This document shows, piece by piece, positions 11,576 to 22,220 of a stretch of 64,000 nucleotides of DNA (positions are counted from its first letter, which is position 1; the number at the start of each line of letters is the position of its first letter). The stretch spans positions 1,798,001-1,862,000 of the forward strand of contig JAILWY010000028.1 of assembly GCA_022113835.1 (NCBI GenBank), read 5' to 3'. This stretch comes from Atopsyche davidsoni. Its lineage: Eukaryota; Arthropoda; Insecta; Trichoptera; Hydrobiosidae. The notes under the pieces were generated by a model that saw only the letters and a program-made list of their open reading frames with translations, made no database searches and was not told the DNA's origin. The position numbers were made by a program, and so were the translations under genes.

Positions 11576-12396
11576 TTTGATCCATGCGAATATTTTTCGT
11601 TCAGATTTGTGTCTGTTCACATACTCCTCGGTGTAATTGTGGTGGATCTCAATGGGTGTTCCGTGCTCGGTTTCTGAGAGAGTTTGAACGTAGCTAAGCT
11701 GATGTATCTTAAAATTGAAAAAAGCGTTGATATTTTTAATTTTGGGCGTATCTACGATTGTATGCATATCAGCGGATAAGACCTGATAATATTTATTGGT
11801 TTTTAATAAAAATCATGATAATGATTAAGGTTTTTTTATATAAAATCAATATAAGTTTTCTTAAAAATATTTTTGTAACTAAACGCCATACAAACTCTTC
11901 ATTTGTTCTAATTAATTAACATTTCATTTAAGTCCAAAATTCTTGTATTAGGTTATATTTGGAATTTTTTTGTATAAGGTTTATAGTCAAACCAATTAAA
12001 ATTTTTAATCAAAAACTTAAATCCTGCATTTTTGTATGTGGTTGGTCGCGAAAATTCGACCGATGTGATCAGAGCAAATTGACATTTTTTCTTCATAGTC
12101 GATTTTTAGCAGCAGGGTTGGTGTTTCGTTGTTGATTCCAGATCCCGACCTCGTATAATAGAGAGAGTATTAATTCAAGCAGTGAAAGTTTCCGATCGGA
12201 AGTATCACGAATTATCGAATTTGGAGATTGTGATTTTTTTTAAATACCATGAATATATTTTTAAAGCCTTTCTACGGTTAGGCTAGAAGATTACGGATAT
12301 TATTTATTTACATAGTTTTCGCTTTTGATTATTCATATTTGCTGTTGAGTATTACAAATTATACCAGTTTCGTCGATATGCACTTTTATGCTGGAC

Positions 12397-12543
12397 CAGT
12401 GTTTTTCAACATGTGGGATGCCTCACTCGTGGGGGTCGCAGGTAAAAGAAAAATACCATTGTTTGTAGGTCCTAAATCGTTTTGTTGCCAGAATTTATTA
12501 ACATACAAAAGGGTCGCGTATTCAAAAAGGTTGAAAAACACTG
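12397..12543. mobile_element. Deleted hAT-like element (147 bp)
   Basis: Terminal inverted repeats begin CAGTGTTTTTCAACATGTGG and end AAGGTTGAAAAACACTG, the CAGNG...TTCTCAAC / GTTGA-AAACACTG form of many hAT-superfamily termini. Inside are two GGGTCGC blocks. No 8-bp target duplication was found (flanks TGCTGGAC and AGGTAGAG), so one edge may be misplaced or eroded. Confidence 0.55.
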
Positions 12544-12549
12544 AGGTAG

Positions 12550-14630
12550 AGCATTCTGGTAAGACGGTCAGTTTCTGACTAAACACTGGATTAATAGCTG
12601 ATTACGATAAGATACATTTTTTTATTTAATTATTATAAAGTATTTTTTTAATAATGAAATTCAAATGTAATTAAAAAATGGCAACCCTGTTTAGTCATTA
12701 TTAGCTTGACAATTAAATTTAATATAAAACAAGTTAATACCGTAACTTTTGAGCATATAACATTATTTTTAATACAAACTGGAAATTTACGCAGACGGAG
12801 TTTTTTTTTAATATGACTTGTAATTTTTAATGTCGGTGGGAACGTTGTTTTTTTTTATTATTAATTATTAATTGTTTTTCGTTTACGTGGTTATGGCAGC
12901 GTGTCGCGAGGAGGACGTACCTGCTTATTTTCTATTTATTTTTTTTCCAAGAGCCCCCAAAAATGTAACAGTTTCCAAAACAGAGGGCGTGTAAAATAAA
13001 AAGGGGTCCGATGACTCGTTTAGGTGTTGACAACATTTTTAATAAATTTAATTTGAACCGCTTTGGGGTTCATTCCTGATTTTGTTAAAAATATTTTTCA
13101 GGAGGCATATCAAGTAGGACACAGCAGCAATTGCCTATAAATGCTCGATTCGTTCTTAAAAAGTAGTTTCGTCACACTTTTTGTTTTAAAAATGCTTGTA
13201 AAATAATTATTATTATTAGGTTTAGCTTACCTGAAAATATACGATACACTTATAAATAATAAACTGAATAAATTTATTTATATGTTTATTTAATAAATAT
13301 AACAAGCTCTGTAGCATGATTAAATATTATTGCTAGAGTTAAATAAATAAAATAGAGTTTATATAAAATATTTGTAAAATAATATTTATGCAATAGATAT
13401 ATAATAAACATTCCAACGTTTCGTCTTCAGGTGAAGACCTGTTTTCAAGCAAAAAAATAAAAAATCGTATAATTTTAGTTTTGAATATTTTTACCTGTTT
13501 TTACCCGTATTTTGGGAATTCCATCCGTCTTGTCGATATTTTTTTAATAAGCAGAGCTTTCCCGGAGCTTTCCAAAAAAGCGCAGCCGATACGTGATCCA
13601 AATATTAACGGCGGCGAACTTTTCCAATCCTCGCGGTGCTCCACCCCTGGCCGAGGGCTTTGCCCCCTTACCCCAGGTAGTTTCAGACTTCTGACAGGTG
13701 TTTTTTTTTTTTTGTACAGGTGTCCGCAGGTATAGGTTCGGTATACGTTACTGGACAAAGAACCCTACATTTTATCGCCCGGAGAGAATCTCACTCTGGA
13801 GTTACATAACTTTTGAAAGCAATATCGGAGCGATATATAAAATTATCACACACTGATGTATATTTATATCACTAAGCGTTTGCGTATTGCCCCTACGTTT
13901 CGGCTTGAAACCTAGATCCGCTTTCAAGCCGCGAAACGAAGCCGTGTCATTGTAGTGTAATTTTTAATACACATGTGACGAAATCAATTAATAACAAGTT
14001 TACGTTTATTTTTTTATGCTTAGTGATCATAAATTATTTATAAATATATAAATATACAATATATGCATAGTTTTCGATGATGGTGTGGTATAAACACACA
14101 CATCGGTATTATAGGATATACAATGGTTTTATACGTGTATGAGCCGCACGCCACTGGTATTTAACAAGTAATCACTGTTCAATATAACCAGTCTTTCGGA
14201 ACTTGGACGTAAGTGTTGTTTTGTTCGTTCTGTCTCTTTCTGCCGCGGCTTGACTTATCTCTCTCTGTCTTGACTCAGTTCACGTGTACTCACTCCAAAA
14301 CCAGTTTTTCTGGATGCCTATAGAAACCCACGCCTATACCAGCTATGGAGCCACGATGACTCCGCTCGCAGCGTATTTTGTTCTACATATAATTATTCAT
14401 ATAAATCAACTAAAAATACGTCTGTTTTATTATATTAATATATATTTAGCTTACAACCATCAGCTGACTTGCCGAGCGCTACAGAAAAAAAAAAAAAACA
14501 TCAATTTCATAATGTTGCAACAAGGCTCAACCGTTAATTTTTACGATTCATTTACAACAGTTATACTATGATATATTTATTTTTTATTAAAGTGCACCTT
14601 CAAAGTGCCATTAGTGTATCTGCAAATGAA
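12550..14630. other. AT-rich non-coding stretch with short retroelement tails
   Basis: Mostly AT-rich sequence without a recognised gene. Two GAAACGT-type motifs are visible: around 13411-13445 (ACGTTTCGTCTTCAGGTGAA) and around 13892-13945 (ACGTTTCGGCTTGAAACC and a facing GCGAAACGAAGCC). A fragment containing GAGCCGCACGCCACTG is at about 14139-14155, and its relatives are at 23912, 28155 and 63769. Confidence 0.35.
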
Positions 14631-14639
14631 AAATAATGG

Positions 14640-15362
14640 CTTCTTAAGCACGTTTAGCTGTTTTTTTTTGTAAAATGTAAAGCGTATTTACACAAATAAA
14701 ATCGTCCGTTTTTATCTGCACAACTTGCGACCAGCATAAGTGATTCTTCTGATGCCTCTCCTCGTGGAAGGTTGGTGACCCCTTCATCGAACATATCCCT
14801 GTCCTGGGTATCCCTAAACTTCCTCCTTCCAGTGCCTCTTTTTCCATCGATTCTTCCTTGGATAATCAGCTGGAGGATGCTATGCTTACTGTCACGAAAA
14901 ATGTGGCCAAAACCTTCAGCTTTTTTACCAACGTCAGGAGTTCTCATTCTCTGCGCATTCTGTGCAAGACCTTCTCATTTGTGACGCAGTCAATCAATGG
15001 TGTTTTAGTGATTCTTCAATTCTTCGCATAGTAGCTGTCTTCAGTGTCCAAGCTTCGACTCCATGAAGAAGAACTGAAACTTCACAACACGTGGTGAATC
15101 TCCAGCGAGATTTCAGTGTTATATCTATTGGGCATAGTACTTCATTGTATCTTAATTCTCACTTTAATTTCATGGTCAAGATTCCAGTTCTCATTTAACC
15201 AGCTTCCCAAATACCTGAAAAATGATAAGTAGTAATTATATTCTTAGAAGCATTTCCCTTCTTCTCGTAGTGATCATTCCATCGAATATATTCAATAATT
15301 CGGCTGTACTTCCGATTTCTATCCAATGGCGTGAATTCCACATACACTTTTGATTTTTTATT
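14640..15362 (-). pseudogene. Non-LTR retrotransposon reverse-transcriptase fragment (RTE-like), copy 2
   Basis: The inverted near-copy of 4143-4760. Read on the minus strand, it contains a YLGSWLNENW segment (about 15220-15190), VSVLLHGVEAWTLKTA, GHIFRDSKHSILQLIIQGRI, and a terminal part. Unlike copy 1, it keeps the SKHS segment and a longer intact frame from about 14947 to 14654 (97 codons). Stops and frame changes remain, and the catalytic core is missing, so it is a dead 5'-truncated fragment. Shared non-coding sequence upstream of the YLGS block (15230-15350 and 4150-4270) shows that both came from the same already-modified master. Confidence 0.78.
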
Positions 15363-15640
15363 GTATTTATTGCTACACAGATGTGACCTTAAATGACAGT
15401 ATAAGAGAAAACAGTGGAGAAGGTCTGTGTACTTATCTGCTAACTCTATCTCTTGCGCATAGTGCAGGGTTAAGCAGAGAGGTATGGATGATTTGAACGA
15501 AGCGAGGAGGGGATAACCTTTTAAAAAAAGTTTTTATGGGGTGGTATTTGCACCCTGCACCCGGGAAGCTTTCTGGAACAAAACCAACTTTCTGGAACAA
15601 GTCTTCCAAGGATTTTTTTGTCGCCGGGGTGGTTTTGTCG

Positions 15641-15997
15641 CCTCCTCGGCGTGCTCCTTGTCCTCGTCTTCTTGTGCGTCCGGGATAACCTTGAGTGGGG
15701 TAGGTTAGGTTAGTGGGGGCTCATCATCCATGTTACCCATTAATAATCTCATCTGGAGGCGACAACCTCCTCGGCGTGCTCCTTGTCCTCGTCTTCTTGT
15801 GCGTCCAGGATAACCTTGAGTGGGGGTTAGGTTAGGTTAGTGGGGGTTCGTCATCCATGTTACCCATTAAAAATCTGATCTGGAGGCGACAACCTCCTCG
15901 GCGTGCTCCTTGTGCGTCCGGGATAACCTTGAGTGGGGGTTAGGTTAGGTTAGGTTAGTGGGGGCTCGTCATCCATGTTACCCATTAAAAATCTGAT
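15641..15997. repeat. Three-copy ~125-bp tandem repeat with TTAGG blocks
   Basis: Copies start at 15641, 15766 and 15893 (spacing 125 and 127 bp), each beginning CCTCCTCGGCGTGCTCCTTG. Each contains GATAACCTTGAGTGGGG, followed by GGTTAGGTTAGG-type sequence and CATCCATGTTACCCATTAA. The third copy lacks the TCCTCGTCTTCT part. TTAGG is the canonical insect telomere repeat, but these 2-3 unit blocks lie inside a larger tandem unit and do not make a telomere. The array ends next to the GC-rich region before the signal-peptide exon. Confidence 0.85.
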
Positions 15998-15999
15998 AA

Positions 16000-16330
16000 C
16001 ACGGTCGCTTGTTGTGTCGCCGCGCGTGCAGGCTGCTCGGCGACAGTGGGAGCGCTTCTCGAAACTAGTTTTATTTTCCGTTCGCGGTGCGAGCGAGAGG
16101 CGCGCGCGAGCGAGACGGCACGGCCGCGTAAAACAAACGAAGCACAAATGCCAAATGCCTAAACACGCCGTCGTCCGTTATTCAGCTTGCAGGCAGCGAC
16201 TCCGCGGGGATAGGCTCCAATTGTACACCGCCTGTGTGATTTCCGAGCGGCCGATCCCGCCGTCCGAGTGCTCCGAGTGAAAGAGAGTGCTTTTTTTTTC
16301 TTTCTCCCTCCGCGAGTGCTCCGGTTGCAG
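16000..16330 (+). promoter_or_regulatory. CpG-rich region before the signal-peptide exon; possible promoter or intron 3' end
   Basis: A GC-rich stretch (for example GCGAGCGAGAGGCGCGCGCG) contrasts with the surrounding DNA. Its 3' end has a polypyrimidine tract at 16290-16311 and an AG at 16329-16330, two bases before the ATG, like a splice acceptor. A competing AG is at 16314-16315. Two readings are open: it may be the 5' untranslated region and promoter of this exon, or the 3' end of an intron whose donor could be at 9207. No good TATA box or TCAGTY initiator was seen inside. Confidence 0.4.
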
Positions 16331-16408
16331 CCATGAAGTCGGCGAACGCCATGGCGAGTGCTGCGAGATGGCTGCTCGTGGCCAACTGCCTCGTCGCCGC
16401 CATAACAG
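16331..16408 (+). CDS. First coding exon: signal peptide of an unidentified secreted or membrane protein
   Basis: The ATG at 16333 opens 25 complete codons plus one base before the splice donor CAG|GTGAGT (exon end 16408), a near-consensus 5' splice site that leaves a phase-1 intron. The peptide starts MKSANAMASAARWLLVANCL and continues VAAIT. It has an early lysine, an arginine before the hydrophobic core (WLLVANCLVAA), and small residues for signal-peptidase cleavage, a typical secretory signal sequence. A second ATG (16351) lies in frame, but the first gives a complete n-region. A phase-1 intron directly after the signal sequence is common in genes for extracellular proteins made of shuffled domains, such as immunoglobulin-domain proteins. 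The gene is not recognised, and the next exon was not found in the window. Frames open on the minus strand here look like GC-rich shadows. Confidence 0.6.
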
Positions 16409-16555
16409 GTGAGTCTTCTTCTTCTTGTGCCGCGCCCCGTGCGCTCGAATTTCGCGCCGCCTCATTGGCGCGCGTGTTTTCGCGGAAATTTGTAATCGAT
16501 TGGATAAGTTTGAAACTTTGCAGCATTCTTTGTCGATTTTCGCGATCATTTGCTG
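16409..16555 (+). other. Start of the phase-1 intron after the signal-peptide exon
   Basis: Begins with GTGAGT and includes GC-rich sequence up to about 16490, then AT-rich sequence. The intron continues to the right. No acceptor followed by a convincing open exon was identified in the remaining 47 kb, so the downstream exons may lie outside the window. Confidence 0.4.
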
Positions 16556-16920
16556 CAGTGCTTCTCAAAGTGGTCCCCACGGACCCCAGGGGGTTCTTAG
16601 AAAATTAAAATCGATTTGGGGGTCCCTGAACAACGTCAGGGGGTTTATTAATATGGAAGTTAAAATAAATAACAATGTATACATTACTAGCGATTTTTAC
16701 GCCCAAGTAAAAAATAAATATAGACAGGTGCATAAAATACATGTCAGGTAGGTTAATACAGGAACGCAATAGATTTGTGTAGTTTTTCACCCAGGGTCCG
16801 TAGGCAAGTTTTGACTATGAAATGGGGTCCATGGGCAAGTTTTGACTATGAAAGGGGGTCCATGGGCAAGTTTTGACTATAAAAGGGGGTCCGTGGGCCA
16901 AAAGAGTTTGAGAGCCACTG
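16556..16920. mobile_element. Non-autonomous hAT element (365 bp) with perfect target duplication
   Basis: Starts CAGTGCTTCTCAAAGTGGTC and ends AAGAGTTTGAGAGCCACTG, imperfect terminal inverted repeats of hAT form. The flanks are ATTTGCTG at 16548-16555 and ATTTGCTG at 16921-16928, a perfect 8-bp target-site duplication, the length diagnostic of hAT. Inside, near the right end (about 16795-16900), GGGTCCATGGGCAAGTTTTG is repeated three times with a 34-36-bp period. No transposase is encoded. It sits in the presumed first coding intron, 147 bp after the signal-peptide exon. Confidence 0.85.
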
Positions 16921-17273
16921 ATTTGCTGCGTAGTCATAATTATTTTTTAACAACAGAAGGCCAGGGAATTGCGAATATTTATGCATGCGATTACTCTCGC
17001 CTTAACTCAACTTACGAAGCCCATGAGTACTCATATACAAAAAAAATCGTAATCTACTAGCCGATTGACTATTTGTTAAGTTTTCAGTCTGGAAATGCAT
17101 TTAAAAGGCGAAACTGCTCACATACAATTGGCCATTAATATATTTTAGTTTTAATTGTGGAGTATTTCAAATCATACCAGTTCGTCGTGGATGTTATTTT
17201 ACATGAATTTACTAATAAACTTAATTAATTTGATTAAGTATATTTTTTTACATATTGAAAAATGATTAAAAAA

Positions 17274-17340
17274 TGACTTGTGTGGGATTTGAACCCGCAT
17301 CCCCAAGTTAACATGTACTTAATCATATCAATCAAAAATA
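17274..17340 (-). repeat. tRNA-derived SINE-like copy
   Basis: In reverse complement GGGTTCAAATCCCACACAAG (B box at 17285-17295) closes a tRNA-like head. Its 5' part is degenerate, and GATGCGGGTTC precedes the B box. It matches the copies at 22221-22281, 22463-22538 and 34616-34691. AT-rich sequence resembling those copies' tails continues to the left. Confidence 0.55.
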
Positions 17341-18033
17341 AAACCTGTATAGGCAAAATCGTACTTACTGTGACGGTCTTCATAAAAAAACCAATATATT
17401 AATCGATTTGGTTTATTTAATATTTATCAAAATGGCTTGCCTTTCGTCGTTCGTAGTATTTCTCGCTGTGGGGAAAAATGTAAAAAAAATATATTCTGAA
17501 TATTTAGAGTAGTTTGCGGCAGGGAAGCTGTGCAAACACATTGTGTGGAAACAGTCAATTTGCCCGGCACAAAAGAAAAATTGTACCCTTTCACGCGCGC
17601 GTCTTTTACAGGTCACTCCACACAGCCACCCCCAAAAACCCACCCCCCACACACGAACTGCATCGCCGCCCCTGCTCAACTAACCACCCCGAAAATTGAC
17701 CACTGCCTGAGCAGTCACATTCAGTAATATTATAAAATCGATTCGCCCGTGAAACGACGAAAAAATCTACATAAAAAACGACGAAACAGCTGGGACTGCG
17801 CTCTACCCAAATCGACCTTGATTATCGTACACAATATTGAAATAATTCTAGGCTTTGTATTTTTTTCACGACACCTAACCTTACCCACACTCCACGCCCA
17901 CTGAGCAAAAAATTGAATCGTTATATGCAAGTACGAAAACATGCACCTCGGTTGATATGTCACTATGCACCGGTGAAAAATGTAAATATATAAAATATGT
18001 ATGTAAAGATTCTTGCTTATGTATTATATAGGG

Positions 18034-18397
18034 CAGTGGTCCCCAACCCTATGCCCGCGGGCACCGTGGCGCCCGCTGACAGTTTTACGTGTGCCCGCCG
18101 CTGTACGGCCACGATAAAATGTTATAAAAAAATAAACAGAAATATAAGCGAAAACATTTATATCAAAATAATAATTATTTGTACATTTTAAAGTTGCTAT
18201 TAAAATAATTACTATATATTTATTACTTATTATTTATTTTACATAAAAATTATACTATGGAATTAAATATTTTTTGTGCATTATATGTATTGTTGATTTT
18301 TCCAACTATAAACATACCTTGAGAAAATAAATGGTGCCTGCCGACCGACCGGCATTATATAATGTGCTCTTGGGTGCAAAAAAGTTGGGGACCCCTG
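18034..18397. mobile_element. hAT MITE (364 bp) inserted at the edge of a mariner-like MITE
   Basis: Begins CAGTGGTCCCCAACCCTATG and ends AAAAAAGTTGGGGACCCCTG, good hAT-type terminal inverted repeats. The flanking 8-mers ATATAGGG (18026-18033) and ATATAGGA (18398-18405) match at 7 of 8 positions. The GC-rich left end (GCCCGCGGGCACCGTGGCGC) and AT-rich middle are shared, inverted, with 23371-23732. Non-coding. The right-hand duplication overlaps the first bases of the next element. Confidence 0.85.
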
Positions 18398-18400
18398 ATA

Positions 18401-18607
18401 TAGGATGTCCCAAAATTAACGCAAGATTTGAATTTGTCGCCATTCTTGCGGTAAAGTTTTGGGAACACTTAAAAAAAAACAATTTGACAGCTGACAGTTT
18501 AGGGTTACCCTATTGTATTGACTATATGATTCATTTAAAAAAATAGCAATCAAAAGACTAAAAACTGCGTTTTCTATTTAATCTTGCGTTAATTTTGTGA
18601 CACCGTG
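18401..18607. mobile_element. Tc1/mariner-like MITE (207 bp)
   Basis: TA-flanked (18399-18400 and 18608-18609). The terminal inverted repeats start GTCCCAAAATTAACGCAAGA (from 18407) and, in reverse complement, GTCACAAAATTAACGCAAGA: 19 of 20 bases match within the shown block, and the match extends to TT. No coding capacity. Very short TIR elements with TA duplications are typical of mariner-derived MITEs. Confidence 0.75.
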
Positions 18608-18965
18608 TATAATATAAGACTGCGTAAGGAGGATCGGAGGACGAGAATGTGGTTCAAATCTCATTTGTAAAAATTAAAAAAAAAATTGTTAAGCCTAGTG
18701 TCCCTGGCATGAGTTTAAACTGGAAGCCATTGCTTGCTTATTTTAGCATAAACAGTATTTATGCTTGTTTAATTTATGGCATTATATTAAAACAGGAAGG
18801 TGCTGAACAAGTTCGTGTTAACTTTACGCTGTCTTGTTTATCTTTGACTGAAATTAGGGTCATTGTTGGCCCAGCCCCTGTCTCTTGAAACGAATTCCAC
18901 CCCCATGGCTTTGAGTGTTATGAAATTTCGTTATTAATTTACTTTGTATGTAATATTATTTATCG

Positions 18966-18980
18966 CCCCCCCCCCCCCCC
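18966..18980. repeat. Poly-C run
   Basis: Fifteen consecutive cytosines in AT-rich DNA, a rare homopolymer and a possible assembly or length-variable site. Confidence 0.9.
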
Positions 18981-18999
18981 TTCTCCAAGCAAGTAGCGA

Positions 19000-20350
19000 G
19001 ATAATATGAAGGAAAATAATATTTTCATGTAAAATTTTTTAATTCCTGTATACAGTTCTCTCGGCGCTTCTTTATCGAATGCGAAAAATCTAGCTTTATA
19101 GCAGAATCCCATAAAATACCATGGGTTGAAAGAAAACGACGGAGATCGTTAGCGTTGTTCATTTCACGAAAACATATATATTTGCTTTCGTTTCACGAAT
19201 ATCCGATATTAAATTTCTCAAAACACACACACAACCCTTTTCGCTTCATAATTAAACGGCACATGCAAATAAACTCATGGGATATCTCAAATTTAGCCTT
19301 GTCACTCAACCATGTGACAAATATTGATACACCATGGATGACTGTACACTTGTTTTCTCGTCGTTTCAAAATTAATAATTTTCTTTAAAATTATACTTTG
19401 CATTTTGCATTTTTGTGGTCAGGTACAAAAGTTGGCATTTAAAATGATCTTTGGTTTCTATAAATGGGGGAATCCCCTTTTGCCATTTTCAATTGTACAC
19501 CATATCTTATAAACCTCATAAAACTTACGGGAAATACACATTCTTAAACTTCTTTATTAAAATGTCAATGTCTCGTTTGACCTATTCAGTTCTATCCTGA
19601 TTTCCCCTTTGTGCATAATTTTTATCTTTATTGCACATCGTCAGACATCCAAATAAAAAGTCTTTATAAACGCGTAGCTTTATAAGCGCATATCGCTTGA
19701 TACGTGTACGGCATTTTTCCTAAATAAATGCTAAAACCACTGACACGGTCGATTCTCAACGAGGCGTCACGAATAGAATCGAATAAAATGATTGCATACA
19801 AAAATTAACACAAAATTAACAAATTTTGTAAAAAAATATTTGTACAGTAATTATATATAGCCAGATGGCTATGAGATCACGATTATTTTTATTTGTGAGC
19901 AATCAATGGGTCACAAAATATAAAATCATACTTCACGACTTGCTGATTTAAGTGTCAAAACCTCGTATTTAAAGTATAGTTTTTAATAGTGAGTTTATTT
20001 TTTTTTTGTAAGCACTTTTGCCTTTCAAGGGCTCTTTTAGAGTGATAGAAAAATTATAAAAAAAAAAAAAACTATCTTTATTTGGATATTCAAATCCAAT
20101 ATGCACTCAAAACGCGCAGAGCGCCTCGCGTTCGGCATGCAAGTGTGCTTACCGCCTAACCATTCGTCGCTCGCAGGAGTCCCTGTGAAATATTGCTTTT
20201 CAATATTTATGCTTTTCAGCAGCGCGCTCGTATTCCTAGAAACGAAACATAGTGAGGTCTTTCAACCCATCAAAGGAGTTTCCGGGGCTCTGCACTCAAA
20301 TGGGAGTCTATGCGATTTGTACCTTCACCTTGTTTCGTATGCTCTAAGCA
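19000..20350. other. AT-rich stretch, nothing recognised beyond one motif
   Basis: TAGCCAGATGGCTATGAGAT at 19858-19877 is a diverged member of the TAGCC hairpin family. The rest has homopolymer runs and no credible open frame. Confidence 0.35.
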
Positions 20351-20395
20351 GCCTACACACGCGGCGACACAACCGACAGCCGACCAGTTAACAGC
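20351..20395 (+). repeat. Terminal fragment of the ACACGC/GCGACAC repeat family
   Basis: GCCTACACACGCGGCGACAC, then AACCGACAGCCGACCAGTTA. A clear match to 11313-11357, 25359-25395 and 40428-40470. Confidence 0.5.
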
Positions 20396-21244
20396 CAGTA
20401 GCAACCTCTTATTATTTCAATAAAAAAAAATTAAAAAATTCAGTTAGTACATACATATTTGTTTCAAACTCTTACCATGAAATAATTTTCACAGAATGGT
20501 AAAAAAAAAGTCTCAAAAAGTTAATAGATACAAAACTTCGGGCCAATTATTCGCCATGTCGAAATTGTGATTTCGCCATCTTTTTTAAGGCGATTATGTC
20601 GGCAATCAACATAACATCTGTTGTGGTGCAACATCTCTGTAAAATATTGTCTGCATTATTTCGATAGCTTATAATAGGTTCCGATCGAGTTGATCTGAAG
20701 AATTAAAATTTGTTAAATATTATATATTTATATTTAGGATGTTTTTTTTATATAATCGATTCGCAAGTGGTTCGTGTTCTGTCGATAAAAAAAATATATA
20801 TTAACATTTCCCTGTGATTAAATTCCTGTAGATCACACCTTGTGAATCCCAGAAAACGGTGGCCATCACCTTTCCGGCCGATAGGACAGTCTTCGCCTTC
20901 TTCGGACAAAAACAAGACCGATATTGCTCTTTTTCCATTTTTTCTAAAATACGCGTACACGTCCGCTTCTAGCACCATCGGGCTAAGTACTTATCGGACC
21001 GCCCTCGTATTTTATATACACGTGTATCCAAGAATATTTCATGTCTGACTGGAAGAGGTCGGTTGGTGTGTCCGACTGGAGCCTCCCCCGGAAGTGCGGC
21101 GCATTTGCTGCTCTAGCTACTTTCTGCTGACTGAAAAGCTTCCGGGTTTTCCTAAAAGGCTATATTTTTATGAAATAGCGCAGAATAAACGATCTCCGCC
21201 CCCTGACAGAGAAAGGCATTTTTACTTGTATTTGAGTTAGTTAA

Positions 21245-21302
21245 GTGTAGAAGGAACCGCCACACTATTCTCCCTGTGAGAACCATGAACAGACAGAGAT
21301 AT
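21245..21302 (+). repeat. Short dispersed repeat (CACACTATTCTCCCT type)
   Basis: GAAGGAACCGCCACACTATT, then CTCCCTGTGAGAACCATGAA. A similar sequence is at 50815-50870 (+), and in reverse at 45160-45235 and 57070-57150. This may be the 3' untranslated part of the local LINE family, but no junction to coding sequence proves it. Confidence 0.45.
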
Positions 21303-22220
21303 ATTTAGTGTTTTTTAGGTATTATGCCGCGTTGTTTTCAGGGATTACAAAGCTCGGTTATTGCTATTAACAACTGTTCAAGTAAGACTTTTAAATTCCC
21401 GAAGCTGGGCCTAGTAATTCTTAATACAATACAAATTACGTTTTTTTCTGCGTGAATAGAAAAAAATCAAGGTAAGGTTAGATTGAGGTCCATTTCAGGT
21501 TTTTTTATTTTTATTTTTGGCTGTAAATAAATAAAGGGGATGCTGCAGAATTTTTAATCACTCACAAGCCTTTTTTACTTATATGTATAAATGCGGCTTA
21601 TTAGTGCATATATATTTTTTTATAATTTATTTAAATTATTTTATATTAATACTCTACAAAAAAAAAATTATAATTAGGTTTATTCACAAAATAGAAAAAC
21701 TGCTTTCACAATAACAAGAATGGATAAGTATTTGTCGTCAACTAAAAACGTTAATATCCATCGAGCTACGATCCCAGACTAAAACTCGAGTTTACCATAT
21801 TTTATAATAATAATAATATATATAAATATTTCTTTATATAAATTATACATCTTGGCCTTTGTTTTGCCGAGTTTTTTTAACGTCCAATATAAAAAGGTAC
21901 GTATTGTTTTTAAGCGCGCGTATAAAAATAAACGTTTGATGTTGCTGGGAAATATTTCAAGATATTCCCAAAGAAGGTCCGTAACGACGTTACATCAATA
22001 TTCGCTATTCTGAAATTCGTGTAACGCTTTCGGAGGAACCCGTTTCAAAATGCGTTACAAAAAGGTGTATCCGTTAACACGGGAATTCCGCGCGCAGGTC
22101 ATTCGCATTGCAAACGAAGTTTCAATCTCGTATCCGTCCCGAGCGTCGAATTTTGTGAAAAATACATCATTTGTGATTGATATGATAAGGTACATTTTTT
22201 ATACATTGAAAATTATTAAA

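Larger units (their letters stand above)
9208..16330 (+). other. Candidate 5'UTR intron of the signal-peptide gene
   Basis: If the donor at 9207 joins the acceptor at 16330, this 7.1-kb stretch is an intron in the 5' untranslated region. It contains AT-rich sequence, short dispersed repeats, a hAT-like remnant (12397-12543), a LINE fragment on the opposite strand (14640-15362) and a TTAGG-bearing tandem repeat (15641-15997). An imperfect inverted repeat surrounds a GC-rich patch at about 9990-10090. The exon connection has not been shown. Confidence 0.25.

Noticed and set aside
15641..15997. Chromosome end (telomere)
   Set aside because: TTAGG occurs only as 2-3 unit blocks inside a larger tandem unit, with normal sequence on both sides.
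16178..16580. Two minus-strand frames (132 and 123 codons) opposite the signal-peptide exon
   Set aside because: Both strands and several frames are open here because the DNA is GC-rich. The + strand exon has a signal peptide and a splice donor, the others have neither.
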